30,018 nucleotides of DNA, taken from contig JABDKJ010000026.1 of the NCBI GenBank assembly GCA_013002285.1, positions 1-30,018 of the forward strand. Direction: 5' to 3'. Origin of the DNA: Flavobacteriales bacterium (GTDB taxonomy: Bacteria; Bacteroidota; Bacteroidia; Flavobacteriales; JABDKJ01). The position numbers were made by a program, and so were the translations under genes. Below the pieces are notes generated by a model that saw only the letters and a list, made by a program, of their open reading frames with translations, was not told where the DNA came from and made no database searches. Below, piece after piece: positions 1 to 8,256 of this stretch (the stretch's first letter is position 1; every line of letters starts with the position of its first letter).

Positions 1-932
1 CCTATATGTGGGGCAAAATAGACCGCATTTCTCCCGAAGCTCCAGTGCCTATCGTTGAGATCAAAAAAAGAGAAGATCGTTTAGGCGGAGCTGCCAACGT
101 AGTGAGAAATTTGATCACCATGGGATCTAAACCCATTTTGTGTTCTGTCATTGGGAAAGACAAGAATGGAGAAGTCTTCTTAGAAAGGTTGGAAAGTTAT
201 GGTCTGAATAAAGATGACCTTGTGCTGAGTGAAGAAAGACCTACTACACAAAAGACTCGAGTGATCAGTGAGCAACAACAAGTGCTTCGTGTGGATGAAG
301 AAAGCAAGAACCCGCTTTCAGAAAATGAAGAGATAGACCTTTTACAAAAAGTACAGCATTATGTGATCAATAACCTTGTAGACTTGGTTATTCTTGAAGA
401 CTACAACAAAGGCGTATTGACACAAAACGTGATCTCAAGAACGATAGAATGGTGCAGAGCAAAGAACATTCCCGTAACAGTAGACCCTAAGAAAGAGAAT
501 TTTTGGGCCTATGAAGGAGTCACACTTTTCAAACCAAACTTAAGAGAGATCGAAGATGGTTTGAAAAGCGAGATCGACCCAAAGGAAAGGAAAGAATTGG
601 ATGCTGCTTGTGCGGAGATCATGAAAAGATTGAATGCAGAAATGGCCATGATCACTTTGTCTGAACATGGCGTTTACATATCACATAAAGGAAGTTCTGA
701 GGTGATCCCGGCAGAGAAGAGAGAGATCGCAGATGTCTCTGGTGCAGGTGACACTGTTATAGCTGTGGCCTCACTTTGTTTGGCCGCTGGAATGGATGCA
801 GAGCATATCGCTAGACTCAGCAACCTGGCAGGTGGACTGGTTTGCGAAAAAGTAGGTGTTGTTCCAATAACGGCAGATACCTTATTGAAAGAAGCGATAA
901 AACTTAACATAGGGGAAAAGAAAAGTGGCTGA
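1..932 (+). CDS. rfaE1: PfkB-family sugar kinase, RfaE1/HldE kinase-domain type (5' partial)
   Basis: Probable D-glycero-beta-D-manno-heptose-7-phosphate kinase domain, which would make the 1,7-bisphosphate for ADP-heptose and LPS core synthesis in the cytoplasm. The gene is cut by the window edge: the frame is open from base 3, and the family motif (Y)MWGKIDRISPEAPVPIVE normally sits about 20-25 residues after the start, so the Met at base 6 is internal. Visible are the sugar-binding GGAANV segment, the VDPKKENFWAYEGVTLFKPN stretch typical of RfaE1, and the ATP-site signature DVSGAGDTVIA near the end. No nucleotidyltransferase domain follows, so this is a kinase-only protein. It overlaps menG by 8 nt. 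The family is certain; substrate specificity is inferred, and another PfkB sugar kinase is possible. Confidence 0.85.
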   Translation, partial: YMWGKIDRISPEAPVPIVEIKKREDRLGGAANVVRNLITMGSKPILCSVIGKDKNGEVFLERLESYGLNKDDLVLSEERPTTQKTRVISEQQQVLRVDEESKNPLSENEEIDLLQKVQHYVINNLVDLVILEDYNKGVLTQNVISRTIEWCRAKNIPVTVDPKKENFWAYEGVTLFKPNLREIEDGLKSEIDPKERKELDAACAEIMKRLNAEMAMITLSEHGVYISHKGSSEVIPAEKREIADVSGAGDTVIAVASLCLAAGMDAEHIARLSNLAGGLVCEKVGVVPITADTLLKEAIKLNIGEKKSG

Positions 933-1653
933 GAACGTAAAACCTTACAAAGAGCGAACAGATGGCAAGAAGAAACAAGTTGCCGACATGTTCGACAACA
1001 TCGCTCATAAGTACGATTTCCTGAATCATCTTTTGTCTTTGGGTATTGATCGTGGTTGGCGTAAAAAGGCCATTAAAATGGTCGCTCAGTATAAGCCTAA
1101 GCAGATCTTAGACCTTGCTACGGGAACAGGTGACTTTGCCTTTATGGCTATGCGCCTGAAACCAGAACACATAGAAGCTGCAGATATCTCTGAAGGCATG
1201 CTAGAAGTAGGCAGACAAAAGAACAAGAAAAAGGGTTTTAGCAATATCATTGATTTCGTTCATGGAGATAGTGAAAACTTGAAATATCCTGACAACCATT
1301 TCGATCTGGTGACCATTGGTTTTGGAGTTCGAAATTTTGAGAACCTAAAGAAAGGATTGGCCGAAATGCGCAGGGTGATCAAAGCAGATGGACATGTCTG
1401 CATCATTGAATTCTCGAAACCACGAAAGTTCCCGATGAAACAACTCTTTGCTTTTTACAGCAAATACATTCTTCCACTGATCGGTCGTCTTTTTTCAAAA
1501 GACACTTCTGCTTATACCTATCTCCCAGAATCTTCCAGAGCCTTTCCAGACGGATCGGATTTCATAAGCATCATGGATGAGATCGGTTATTCAGAGACCT
1601 TTGAAAAAAGGCTTACGGGTGGTATTGCTACGATCTATTTGACAAAGAAGTAG
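925..1653 (+). CDS. menG: Demethylmenaquinone methyltransferase MenG/UbiE
   Basis: SAM-dependent C-methyltransferase that converts demethylmenaquinone to menaquinone, the respiratory quinone of this phylum. The protein has 242 residues, the normal length. It carries the UbiE signature FDNIAHKYDFLNHLLSLGID near residue 22, SAM-binding motif I LDLATGTGDF near residue 62, and the second UbiE signature GFGVRNFENLKKGLAEMRRV with IEFSKP after it. The start is GTG at 925, inside the last codons of the kinase gene; no in-frame ATG lies close by. It is followed by porT at a gap of about 90 nt. This menG-porT adjacency is, from memory, common in Flavobacteriia. An enzyme acting on ubiquinone precursors is unlikely in this phylum. 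Confidence 0.93.
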   Translation: MAENVKPYKERTDGKKKQVADMFDNIAHKYDFLNHLLSLGIDRGWRKKAIKMVAQYKPKQILDLATGTGDFAFMAMRLKPEHIEAADISEGMLEVGRQKNKKKGFSNIIDFVHGDSENLKYPDNHFDLVTIGFGVRNFENLKKGLAEMRRVIKADGHVCIIEFSKPRKFPMKQLFAFYSKYILPLIGRLFSKDTSAYTYLPESSRAFPDGSDFISIMDEIGYSETFEKRLTGGIATIYLTKK

Positions 1654-1659
1654 CTAACC

Positions 1660-1708
1660 TATTTCATTCACACTCGTTTAAAATAAAATCCTGAACCACA
1701 ATGAAATA
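1660..1708. repeat. 9-bp inverted repeat in the menG-porT gap
   Basis: TATTTCATT at 1660-1668 is the exact reverse complement of AATGAAATA at 1700-1708, with a 31-nt loop. There is no T-run, so it is not a terminator. It could shape the intercistronic RNA or be chance in AT-rich DNA. Confidence 0.3.
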
Positions 1709-1743
1709 CATACAAATGCGTTTCTTAACATTGTAACACATTT

Positions 1744-2463
1744 TTGAAAAGGTCAATTTTCATATTCATCTTGCTCTTTACAGCTGCTCAATGCACTGCA
1801 CAAAAGAAAGGAAGCCTAAAAACGATAAACCTCCCGAAGTTCGATCTTCGTTGGTATCATTTCGGTATGGCACTGGGTTACAACAACTCAGATTTTTTCA
1901 TGGAGCGCAATATTGATCCTACCTTCAGCGATTCATTGGTTACCTTAAGAGGACAAAGCCAGCCGGGTTTTAATATAAACATTGTTACAGCCGCTCACTT
2001 GGGTAGAGGTATCTCTATTCGTTTTTTGCCAGGCATCTCTCCTAAAGACAGGTTATTGGAATATACCTTTCTCAACCCCGACCTTTCAGAGTCTGTGTTT
2101 AAAAAGCGTATCGAATCCTTTTATTTGGAATTTCCTGTTTTCTTGAAGTGGCGAACAGACCGCATCAACAATTTTGCAGCCTATCTAATGGTAGGTGGAA
2201 AATATGCCATAGATATGCAGTCCCAAAAAGATGTAGACAATCAGCTAGACGAAGCCATTGTCATAAAGACGTCAGAAAAGGAATGGGCGGCAAGCTATGG
2301 TGGTGGCTTCGACTTTTTTCTTCCCTATTTCAAATTTGGTATAGAACTGCGCCACGAAGTAGGCATGAACAACATTTTCATAGATGACAATACGCGTTTC
2401 TCGCATCCCCTGCAGTCGCTGAGATCTCGCAATTTCGTTTTGAGTCTTACATTTGAGGGTTAA
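1744..2463 (+). CDS. porT: Type IX secretion / gliding protein PorT (SprT)
   Basis: Outer-membrane-associated beta-barrel protein needed for type IX secretion in Bacteroidota; its exact step in secretion is poorly defined. The protein has 239 residues. Residues 1-19 form a signal peptide (KRSIFIFILLFTAAQCTAQ), followed by the PorT hallmark NLPKFDLRWYHFGMALGYN and amphipathic beta strands ending in FVLSLTFEG, as expected of a small barrel. The start is TTG at 1744: the next Met (FGMALG) lies past the signal peptide, so the TTG is needed. It is downstream of menG, and a COG2509 flavoprotein starts 9 nt after it, so the three are probably co-transcribed. Its presence implies the cell has a type IX system and explains the sorting-like tail seen at 4129-4611. 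Confidence 0.85.
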   Translation: MKRSIFIFILLFTAAQCTAQKKGSLKTINLPKFDLRWYHFGMALGYNNSDFFMERNIDPTFSDSLVTLRGQSQPGFNINIVTAAHLGRGISIRFLPGISPKDRLLEYTFLNPDLSESVFKKRIESFYLEFPVFLKWRTDRINNFAAYLMVGGKYAIDMQSQKDVDNQLDEAIVIKTSEKEWAASYGGGFDFFLPYFKFGIELRHEVGMNNIFIDDNTRFSHPLQSLRSRNFVLSLTFEG

Positions 2464-2472
2464 TAAACGCCC

Positions 2473-4014
2473 TTGCCCAAAAAACTCACCATACGACTTA
2501 GCCCAGAATTTGCATTTGACCAAGAGGCCATACGCCAAGAGATCTTGCGTTGGACAGCCATCAAAGATGAATTCCTGTACACGGTAGACAAACGCTCTCT
2601 TGACGCTCGTAAAGGCATAGCCTACGAATTACAGATAAGCATTTACAAGACTGGGGAAGAAGTTCCGCAGCGCATTCCAGAGTTCCATTTCAATAATGTG
2701 AAAAATAGAAAGCCCGTGGCCATTATTGGAGCTGGGCCTGCGGGACTTTTTGCTGCTTTGGAATTGATCGAACGTGGATCTAAACCCGTCATTTTTGAGA
2801 GGGGAAAAGACGTGCGCTCCCGTAGAAGGGACCTCGCAAAGCTCAACAAAGAACACGAAGTCAACCCAGAGTCTAACTATTGCTTTGGTGAAGGCGGTGC
2901 CGGAACCTATTCAGACGGCAAGCTCTATACGCGAAGTAAAAAAAGAGGCAACGTTCAAAAGGTATTGCAGCTACTGGTTCTGCATGGAGCAGATCAAGAC
3001 ATCCTCGTGAATGCACACCCGCACATAGGAACGAACAAACTTCCGCAGATCATTACAGATATACGAGAACGAATCATTGCTTGTGGTGGAGAAGTGCATT
3101 TCGAACAAAAACTTACGGACATCCTTATAGAAGATAACGCTATAAAAGGCATTGAGATCAATGGCAACGAAACACATGATTTCGATCAGTTGATCCTGGC
3201 AACAGGACATTCGGCCCGGGATATCTTTCGACTTTTGGACAAGAAAAAGGTAGAGATCCAATTCCAATCCTTTGGTCTGGGCGTAAGAATAGAACACCCA
3301 CAGCAGATCATAGACAAGATACAGTACAACATAGAAGACCGCGGAGAACATCTACCACCCGCGTCCTACTCGCTGGTTCATCAAGTAGAGAACAAAGGAG
3401 TCTATTCCTTTTGCATGTGTCCGGGAGGTATTATCGCTCCCTGCGCAACAAGTCCGGGCGAGATCGTTACCAATGGCTGGAGTCCTTCTAAACGGAACAA
3501 TCCTTACGCCAATTCTGGTATGGTGGTAACCGTTGATGAAAAAGACGTTCCCAATTTCAGAAATGCACTTTCCGGAATGGAGTTCCAGGCAAGCATAGAA
3601 CAGAAAGCATGGTTGGCAGGTGGCAAGACACAGACTGCTCCTGCACAAAGGCTCACAGATTATTTGGAAAATAAGGTCAGCTCTACCCTTCCAGATTGCT
3701 CCTACCAACCGGGCATAAAGTCGGCCTCAATCAAAGACATCATTCCAGAATTTATCCATTTTCGTTTGCAAGAAGCTTTCAAGGCCTTCGGCAAAAAGAT
3801 GCAAGGATTTCTAACAAATGAAGCTGTAGTTGTTGCTACAGAATCGCGCAGTTCTTCTCCTGTTCGCATTCCTAGGGATAAAAATACCTTACAACACATT
3901 CGCATAAAAGGCCTCTATCCATGTGGGGAAGGAGCAGGCTATGCAGGAGGCATCGTTTCAGCCGCCATAGACGGCCAAAGATGTGCAGAAGCGATAATGA
4001 TAGAAGATAAATGA
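2473..4014 (+). CDS. COG2509-type FAD-dependent dehydrogenase
   Basis: Flavoprotein oxidoreductase of the COG2509 family, whose substrate is not established. The protein has 513 residues. A short N-terminal domain (residues 1-75) precedes the Rossmann FAD/NAD motif VAIIGAGPAGLFAALELIERG, then FERG, the family-specific stretch FGEGGAGTYSDGKLYTRSKK, an ATGHSARD segment, and a C-terminal FAD-contact motif YPCGEGAGYAGGIVSAAIDG. The start is TTG at 2473 (MPKKLTIRLS), 9 nt after the porT stop. The context adds little: it seems to ride on the menG-porT transcript. Homologues occur in many bacteria and in plastids. I am confident of the family, not of the reaction. Confidence 0.88.
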   Translation: MPKKLTIRLSPEFAFDQEAIRQEILRWTAIKDEFLYTVDKRSLDARKGIAYELQISIYKTGEEVPQRIPEFHFNNVKNRKPVAIIGAGPAGLFAALELIERGSKPVIFERGKDVRSRRRDLAKLNKEHEVNPESNYCFGEGGAGTYSDGKLYTRSKKRGNVQKVLQLLVLHGADQDILVNAHPHIGTNKLPQIITDIRERIIACGGEVHFEQKLTDILIEDNAIKGIEINGNETHDFDQLILATGHSARDIFRLLDKKKVEIQFQSFGLGVRIEHPQQIIDKIQYNIEDRGEHLPPASYSLVHQVENKGVYSFCMCPGGIIAPCATSPGEIVTNGWSPSKRNNPYANSGMVVTVDEKDVPNFRNALSGMEFQASIEQKAWLAGGKTQTAPAQRLTDYLENKVSSTLPDCSYQPGIKSASIKDIIPEFIHFRLQEAFKAFGKKMQGFLTNEAVVVATESRSSSPVRIPRDKNTLQHIRIKGLYPCGEGAGYAGGIVSAAIDGQRCAEAIMIEDK

Positions 4015-4047
4015 GCATTTTCGTGTATAAGTTCTATATCCAGAGAC

Positions 4048-4078
4048 TTGACTTGAACCCATCCTTTGCATAACTTTT
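4048..4078 (+). promoter_or_regulatory. Candidate Bacteroidota promoter for the 4129 gene
   Basis: TTG at 4048-4050 and TAACTTTT at 4071-4078 are 20 nt apart. This is one base off the TAnnTTTG consensus. A start of transcription near 4085 would give a leader of about 45 nt that contains a small hairpin (AGACCT at 4093-4098 with AGGTCT at 4109-4114). Confidence 0.35.
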
Positions 4079-4128
4079 CCTTTGAAACGGAAAGACCTCT
4101 CTAACCATAGGTCTCAAACAACTACCAA

Positions 4129-4611
4129 ATGCGATCCAAAAGATCAATAATTCTTATCCTATTATTTGTTATCCTTTATGCATCACAAACCTTTGCGCAA
4201 GCCAAAATGGCCATGCCTCACGGAGTAGAGATACTAGATGATGGTATTGTTACCTACTCAACGGATCAAGTCACATATAAGCTTGAAAGCTCTGACAGGT
4301 CGACTTTCTCTGAAAGTGTAAAACCCTCTGTAAACATCTTTCCTGTGGGAATGGGTGAAGGACCAGTGAATATGATGCTGGAAGTTTATCCAGAACCAAA
4401 TTCTCAATTCTTATTGCTTACAACCTCAGACGAACTCAGAGAAGACATGTACTTCGAGATCTATGACGAAAAAGGAACATTGATCAACAAAGAAGAACTC
4501 ATGGGCATACAAACGGAGATCGACATCAACGACCTTTGGCCCTCTTCCTATTTCATTCGTGTTAAGAATGGCGCTATGGGAGAGAAGATCTTTAAGGTGG
4601 TTAAGCGCTAG
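4129..4611 (+). CDS. Small secreted protein with type IX sorting-like C-terminal domain
   Basis: I do not recognise a named family for the whole protein. The protein has 160 residues: a signal peptide at residues 1-24 (RSIILILLFVILYASQTFAQ), a short Ser/Thr-rich stretch, then from about residue 65 a beta domain with the layout of the Por-secretion tail. In that tail I see an LEVYPEPNSQF segment, FEIYDEKGTLINKEEL (the lyn-x-xG-x strand), IDINDLWPSSYFIRVKNG (the usual idls-lpsG-Yfvrv element) and a terminal KIFKVVKR. The domain thus makes up most of the mature protein and no catalytic cargo is attached. It sits alone between the COG2509 gene and a small membrane protein, with its own candidate promoter. 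Secretion to the surface by type IX is inferred from resemblance; a periplasmic beta-sandwich protein is the alternative. Confidence 0.7.
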   Translation: MRSKRSIILILLFVILYASQTFAQAKMAMPHGVEILDDGIVTYSTDQVTYKLESSDRSTFSESVKPSVNIFPVGMGEGPVNMMLEVYPEPNSQFLLLTTSDELREDMYFEIYDEKGTLINKEELMGIQTEIDINDLWPSSYFIRVKNGAMGEKIFKVVKR

Positions 4612-4644
4612 AATACCTCAAGATCTTATTTATCTTTATATGTG

Positions 4645-4854
4645 ATGAAACACAAAAAACCACTCATTGGTATTTTTGTGATCGCTTTGGCCCTCACAAT
4701 TCTAGGATATGTTTTAGATACGGATGAACCTTATCCCAACTGGTATGACAACGTTTTTGAATTCTGCTGGATCAACTTCTTTATTTTTGCCGTTCTCTGT
4801 ACCATTTACATTTTGTTTGATGTATTTTTAAGGATGATAAAAAAAACTGGATGA
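4645..4854 (+). CDS. Small two-helix membrane protein (paralogue A)
   Basis: Unknown function. The protein has 69 residues from ATG 4645; a GTG one codon earlier is also possible. Two hydrophobic helices lie at about residues 7-24 and 40-62, joined by an acidic loop LDTDEPYPNWYDNV. It is clearly related to the 8242-8466 product on the other strand: both share LTxLGY, DxDxxY, VxEF, FIF, IY and RMI in the same order and spacing. TATCTTTA at 4631-4638 resembles a -7 box but lies almost on the start codon. Its stop overlaps the next gene's start as ATGA, so the two are translationally coupled. A role with the secreted MORN-type protein next door is possible but only inferred. Confidence 0.72.
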   Translation: MKHKKPLIGIFVIALALTILGYVLDTDEPYPNWYDNVFEFCWINFFIFAVLCTIYILFDVFLRMIKKTG

Positions 4855-5318
4855 AGAACTTTGCAATTCTCTTCGCCTTGCTATTTGGCTTTGTTCCATT
4901 TCTTAGTCTTGCCCAGAACAACCCCAATGTTACCTATGGCGCAGAGCACATGGACATTCCAGAAAAGGGTGACACAACATTTGTCTATTTCGAAGGGAGT
5001 GATATTGTCAAGAAGTACACATGTTTACACAATGACAGTTTGAGAGTGGTAGAAAACTATGTGAATGGCGACATAAAAAAGATAGCAGACCATCCTTTAG
5101 AAGATCTCAAACAAAAGACCCTCACCAAATACAATAAGGAAGGCCACATCGTGCTCATTGCATCTTATAGAAAGGGAATTGTGGACGGCTATTTCCAAAA
5201 ATTCCATTCCAATGGTTTACCTAAAGAGAAAGGCAACTTCGACCTTATGCGTAAAGTGGGGCCCTGGGAATATTACAATGAAAAAGGGGAATTGGTGAAT
5301 ACTGAGGTCTATGAGTAG
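4851..5318 (+). CDS. Secreted MORN-type repeat protein (YwqK-like)
   Basis: Exported repeat protein of unknown role. The protein has 155 residues with a signal peptide at 1-21 (MKNFAILFALLFGFVPFLSL-AQ). The C-terminal half carries at least two to three MORN-variant repeats of the Y-x-x-G-x-x-x-G-x-x-x-x-x-x-x-N-G type: ASYRKGIVDGYFQKFHSNG, GNFDLMRKVGPWEYYNEKG and a weaker one before them. Database pipelines often label such proteins YwqK-family antitoxins, but here the protein is secreted and no toxin is adjacent, so I would not carry that name over. It overlaps the upstream membrane gene by 4 nt (ATGA), and the next gene follows within 12 nt. Confidence 0.75.
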   Translation: MKNFAILFALLFGFVPFLSLAQNNPNVTYGAEHMDIPEKGDTTFVYFEGSDIVKKYTCLHNDSLRVVENYVNGDIKKIADHPLEDLKQKTLTKYNKEGHIVLIASYRKGIVDGYFQKFHSNGLPKEKGNFDLMRKVGPWEYYNEKGELVNTEVYE

Positions 5319-5330
5319 TTTTGGTTGATC

Positions 5331-5750
5331 ATGACATCTGCCCAAGACCACACCCAATATACCGATGAGGAGTTCCTTTCACTCTTCCGAAAGTGCGAAC
5401 TAGAAGAAGCTCTTTTTTCTCATGAGGCGCACTTACGGATGGCATGGCTCAACGTAAAAGCCTTTGATCTGGCAGAGGCGATAGAAACGACCCGAAAAGA
5501 TATTCTGCGCTATGTCGACCATCTTAATGCTAAGGACATCTATCACGAAACGGTTACGGTAGCTGCTGTGAAGATGATCCATCATTTTTACACACGTTCG
5601 AACAAAAGATCATTCAAAGAATTCATTGAAGAATTCCCAAGAACGAAAACCAACTTTAAAGAACTTATAGCCGCCCACTACAGCGTGGATATATTCAGCT
5701 CTGAAAAAGCAAAACAAGTATTCATCGAGCCCGATCTCCTACCCTTCTAG
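5331..5750 (+). CDS. Conserved protein of unknown function
   Basis: The protein has 139 residues from ATG 5331; an in-frame TTG at 5325 is an alternative. It is soluble, mostly helical and has no signal peptide. It resembles a widely spread uncharacterised family marked by F-x-H-x-x-H-L-R-x-A-W-L near the N-terminus (here FSHEAHLRMAWLNVKAF) and a Y-H-E-T-x-T motif in the middle (here IYHETVTVAAVKMIHHF). The conserved histidines and glutamates hint at a metal or substrate site, but that is inference. It starts 12 nt after the MORN-type gene, is probably the last gene of the small-gene run, and is followed by a candidate terminator. Confidence 0.75.
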   Translation: MTSAQDHTQYTDEEFLSLFRKCELEEALFSHEAHLRMAWLNVKAFDLAEAIETTRKDILRYVDHLNAKDIYHETVTVAAVKMIHHFYTRSNKRSFKEFIEEFPRTKTNFKELIAAHYSVDIFSSEKAKQVFIEPDLLPF

Positions 5751-5835
5751 TATTAAAAAAATGCTATCTTAAGGCCTTAATAATTAGGCAAATAAGAAGA
5801 ATTTTGGCCTGGATCGAATTCAGCGCTAATGCATT

Positions 5836-5863
5836 GATCCTTAGATATAGAAGGGTCTTTTTT
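5836..5863 (+). terminator. Candidate Rho-independent terminator
   Basis: GATCCTT at 5836-5842 pairs with AAGGGTC at 5851-5857 (seven pairs including one G-U), followed directly by six T. It closes the 4129-5750 run before the SulP gene. Confidence 0.5.
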
Positions 5864-5896
5864 GTGCTAATGAATTAATGAAACCGTCATTGACCT

Positions 5897-7792
5897 ATGA
5901 ATGCTGAACGAACAAAATCCTCTTTTTTAGACTTTTCCAATTTTAGGGGTGACATTATGGGAGGTATAACTGCGGGGATCGTTGCCCTTCCTTTGGCATT
6001 GGCCTTTGGTGTTTCCTCCGGTTTAGGACCAAGTGCTGGTTTATACGGTGCTATTTTCATCAGCTTTTTTGCGGCATTGTTTGGGGGGACCAGCACGCAG
6101 ATATCTGGTCCAACGGCACCCATGACAGCGGTGAGTATGGTCATAATTGCGGGGATCATTGCTACTAATGATGGTGATGTTAATAAAGCACTCCCAGCTA
6201 TCTTAACGGTTTTCTTACTGGCAGGATTGATGCAGATCGGTCTTGGTGCAATAGGTTTGGGTAAGTACATCCGTTACATTCCCTATCCTGTCGTTTCAGG
6301 TTTCATGACAGCCATTGGTGTGATCATTTTGGTTACGCAGATCCTACCTGCAATTGGTTATTATCCCAAAGAAGATGATGCGTATGTGGACCAATTCAAA
6401 CCCCAAGCGGAAGAAGTCATTCTTGAAAATATACTCAAAGAGGAAGCTGGTGAAGGTATTCTAGTACTTGAGGATTTCAAAGAAACGATAACGCGGGCTG
6501 AAAGAGTAACACAAGCAGATATCTTAAAAGAGTCACAAATCCTTGCGGCTAAAAATGCATCTGGTGTTTTAGGAACACTAAAAGTGCTACCAAGAGCTCT
6601 TAAGAATATTAATTGGCTCGAGGTAATACTAGCACTAGGTACCATTTTTATTATCTATGGCTTTAAGCGCATTACCAAGAAAGTACCCAGCACCTTGGTC
6701 GCATTGGTAGTTATGTCTACAATAGCCATAATAGCAAAACTTGAATATGAGCCAATTCCATTTATTCCCGAAGGTTTGCCAATTCCCAAATTAGGTATAA
6801 TCACGGAATTCAAATTAAGCTCGATAACGCCTTATATATTTACTGCTTTAGCACTTGCATTGTTAGGAGCAATTGACTCATTATTGACGAGTATTGTTGC
6901 TGATAACATGACCAAAACCAAGCATAAACCAAATAAAGAATTAGTGGGTCAAGGCATTGGTAATAGTGTTGCAGCACTTTTTGGCGGTATTCCTGGCGCA
7001 GGAGCAACGATAAGAACTGTAGTGAATATCAATTCCGGAGGTAAAACAAAACTTTCAGGTATGATCGCAGGGATCTTACTATTCAGCATTCTCATGATCC
7101 CAGGATTGCCCAAATTAGCATCACAGATCCCAGCAGCAGTTTTAGCAGGAATATTAATTACTGTTGGTATAGGCGTGATGGATTATAAGGGCTTGCGAGC
7201 AATTCCGGCCATGCCAAAAGACATTAAGTTGGGACCAATTAAATTGAGTTCAGAAGTAATGATAATGCTGGTTGTTCTGCTTTTATCTTCTTTCTGGGAT
7301 CTAGTATATGCAGTTGGAATTGGACTAGTTATCGCCTCACTCATGTTCATGAAAAAAATTGGTGATCTTACCGCAGCCAGGTCCCAGGTTACCAGATATG
7401 CATGGGAAGAATCTTGGGCAGATGAAGGTAATTTCCCTCAGAATTTAAGAGAAGAAGTTTTCGTGAAGCATATCAATGGGCCATTATTCTTTGGTTCTAC
7501 CAGTGATTTTCAAGCATTAGCATTGCAAATTCCGAAAACTGCTTCAACGGTGGTAATGAGACTCGATCGCATGCAGTACATGGATCAATCTGGTTTGTAT
7601 GCCATGGAAGATATGCTACAAGACCTTCAGAAAAATGATGTACAAGCATTATTTGTTGGCTTGTTGCCTCAGCCAAGATATATGATGGAGCGTATTGATA
7701 TCATTCCAGATTTTATCCCGGAGGAACATATATTCGAAAATTTTGATGATTGTATAACTTGGATCAAAGCTTTCGTAAAAGACGAATTCTGA
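5897..7792 (+). CDS. SulP-family anion transporter with STAS domain
   Basis: Inner-membrane transporter of the SulP (SLC26) family, which moves sulfate, bicarbonate or other small anions. The protein has 631 residues. The N-terminal signature GGITAGIVALPLALAFGVSS and TSTQISGPTAPMT are clear, followed by about 12-14 membrane segments, the GIPGAGATIRTVVNINSGG loop near residue 370, and a C-terminal STAS domain from about residue 520 (VKHINGPLFFGSTSDFQ, then MDQSGLYAMEDM). Between the fourth or fifth helix and LEVILALG it carries an acidic, helical insert at about residues 157-236, longer than I expect there. A carbonic anhydrase gene lies 0.8 kb downstream, which makes bicarbonate a reasonable guess as substrate. 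Codons look somewhat richer in A/T-ending triplets than the flanking genes. Confidence 0.9.
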   Translation: MNAERTKSSFLDFSNFRGDIMGGITAGIVALPLALAFGVSSGLGPSAGLYGAIFISFFAALFGGTSTQISGPTAPMTAVSMVIIAGIIATNDGDVNKALPAILTVFLLAGLMQIGLGAIGLGKYIRYIPYPVVSGFMTAIGVIILVTQILPAIGYYPKEDDAYVDQFKPQAEEVILENILKEEAGEGILVLEDFKETITRAERVTQADILKESQILAAKNASGVLGTLKVLPRALKNINWLEVILALGTIFIIYGFKRITKKVPSTLVALVVMSTIAIIAKLEYEPIPFIPEGLPIPKLGIITEFKLSSITPYIFTALALALLGAIDSLLTSIVADNMTKTKHKPNKELVGQGIGNSVAALFGGIPGAGATIRTVVNINSGGKTKLSGMIAGILLFSILMIPGLPKLASQIPAAVLAGILITVGIGVMDYKGLRAIPAMPKDIKLGPIKLSSEVMIMLVVLLLSSFWDLVYAVGIGLVIASLMFMKKIGDLTAARSQVTRYAWEESWADEGNFPQNLREEVFVKHINGPLFFGSTSDFQALALQIPKTASTVVMRLDRMQYMDQSGLYAMEDMLQDLQKNDVQALFVGLLPQPRYMMERIDIIPDFIPEEHIFENFDDCITWIKAFVKDEF

Positions 7793-7800
7793 CCCTTCAT

Positions 7801-8256
7801 ATGGGATTCAACATAGTTCTAATAGAACCAGAAATACCAATGAACACGGGAAATATCGGTCGTTTAAGCCTGGCTACAGGATCTCATTTACATTTAGTAA
7901 AACCATTTGGATTTGAAATAGATGACACTCGCCTAAAGCGTGCAGGATTGGATTACTGGAAGCATCTATCCCTCAGTATTTATGAGAACTCTGATGAATT
8001 CTTTGAGAGATATCAAGGCAAGAGAATGGCCTTCTTTTCAAGTCACGGAAAAAAAGAATTTTGGTCGCTCAACTATGAAGACGGCATGTTCTTGATCTTT
8101 GGAAAAGAGTCTGTAGGGCTTTCCGATAAGATGAAAAATGAATACACAGAAAGTCTGTACACGATCCCCCTGTATAGCGATCACGTCAGAAGTTTGAACT
8201 TAGCAAATGCAGTGAGTGTGGTAACTTATGAAGGCCTCAGGTCATTGGGTAATTAG
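7801..8256 (+). CDS. trmL: tRNA (cytidine/uridine-34 2'-O)-methyltransferase TrmL
   Basis: SPOUT methyltransferase that 2'-O-methylates the wobble base of tRNA-Leu isoacceptors using SAM. The protein has 151 residues, the usual size. The start ATG at 7801 (MGFNIVLIEPEIPMNTGNIG) lies 8 nt after the SulP stop; the open frame extends upstream into SulP but that part is not conserved-looking. Family motifs are all present: IPMNTGNIGRLSLAT, VKPFGFEIDDTRLKRAGLDYW, FLIFGKESVGLS and the knot segment IPLYSDHVRSLNLANAVSVV. Its last 15 nt overlap the 3' end of the convergent small membrane gene. Confidence 0.92.
   Translation: MGFNIVLIEPEIPMNTGNIGRLSLATGSHLHLVKPFGFEIDDTRLKRAGLDYWKHLSLSIYENSDEFFERYQGKRMAFFSSHGKKEFWSLNYEDGMFLIFGKESVGLSDKMKNEYTESLYTIPLYSDHVRSLNLANAVSVVTYEGLRSLGN

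Noticed and set aside
2971..3351. 126-codon minus-strand frame
   Set aside because: It is antisense to the COG2509 flavoprotein, whose motifs run through this region.
4851..5318. YwqK-type antitoxin of a toxin-antitoxin pair
   Set aside because: The protein has a signal peptide and MORN-type repeats, and the neighbours do not look like toxins.
5769..5780. Perfect 12-bp palindrome TTAAGGCCTTAA as an operator
   Set aside because: Several such palindromes are expected by chance in 30 kb, and it does not overlap a promoter I can see.
5887..6270. 127-codon minus-strand frame
   Set aside because: Pro/Ala/Lys-rich antisense of the SulP N-terminal helices; a usual artefact of membrane-protein genes.
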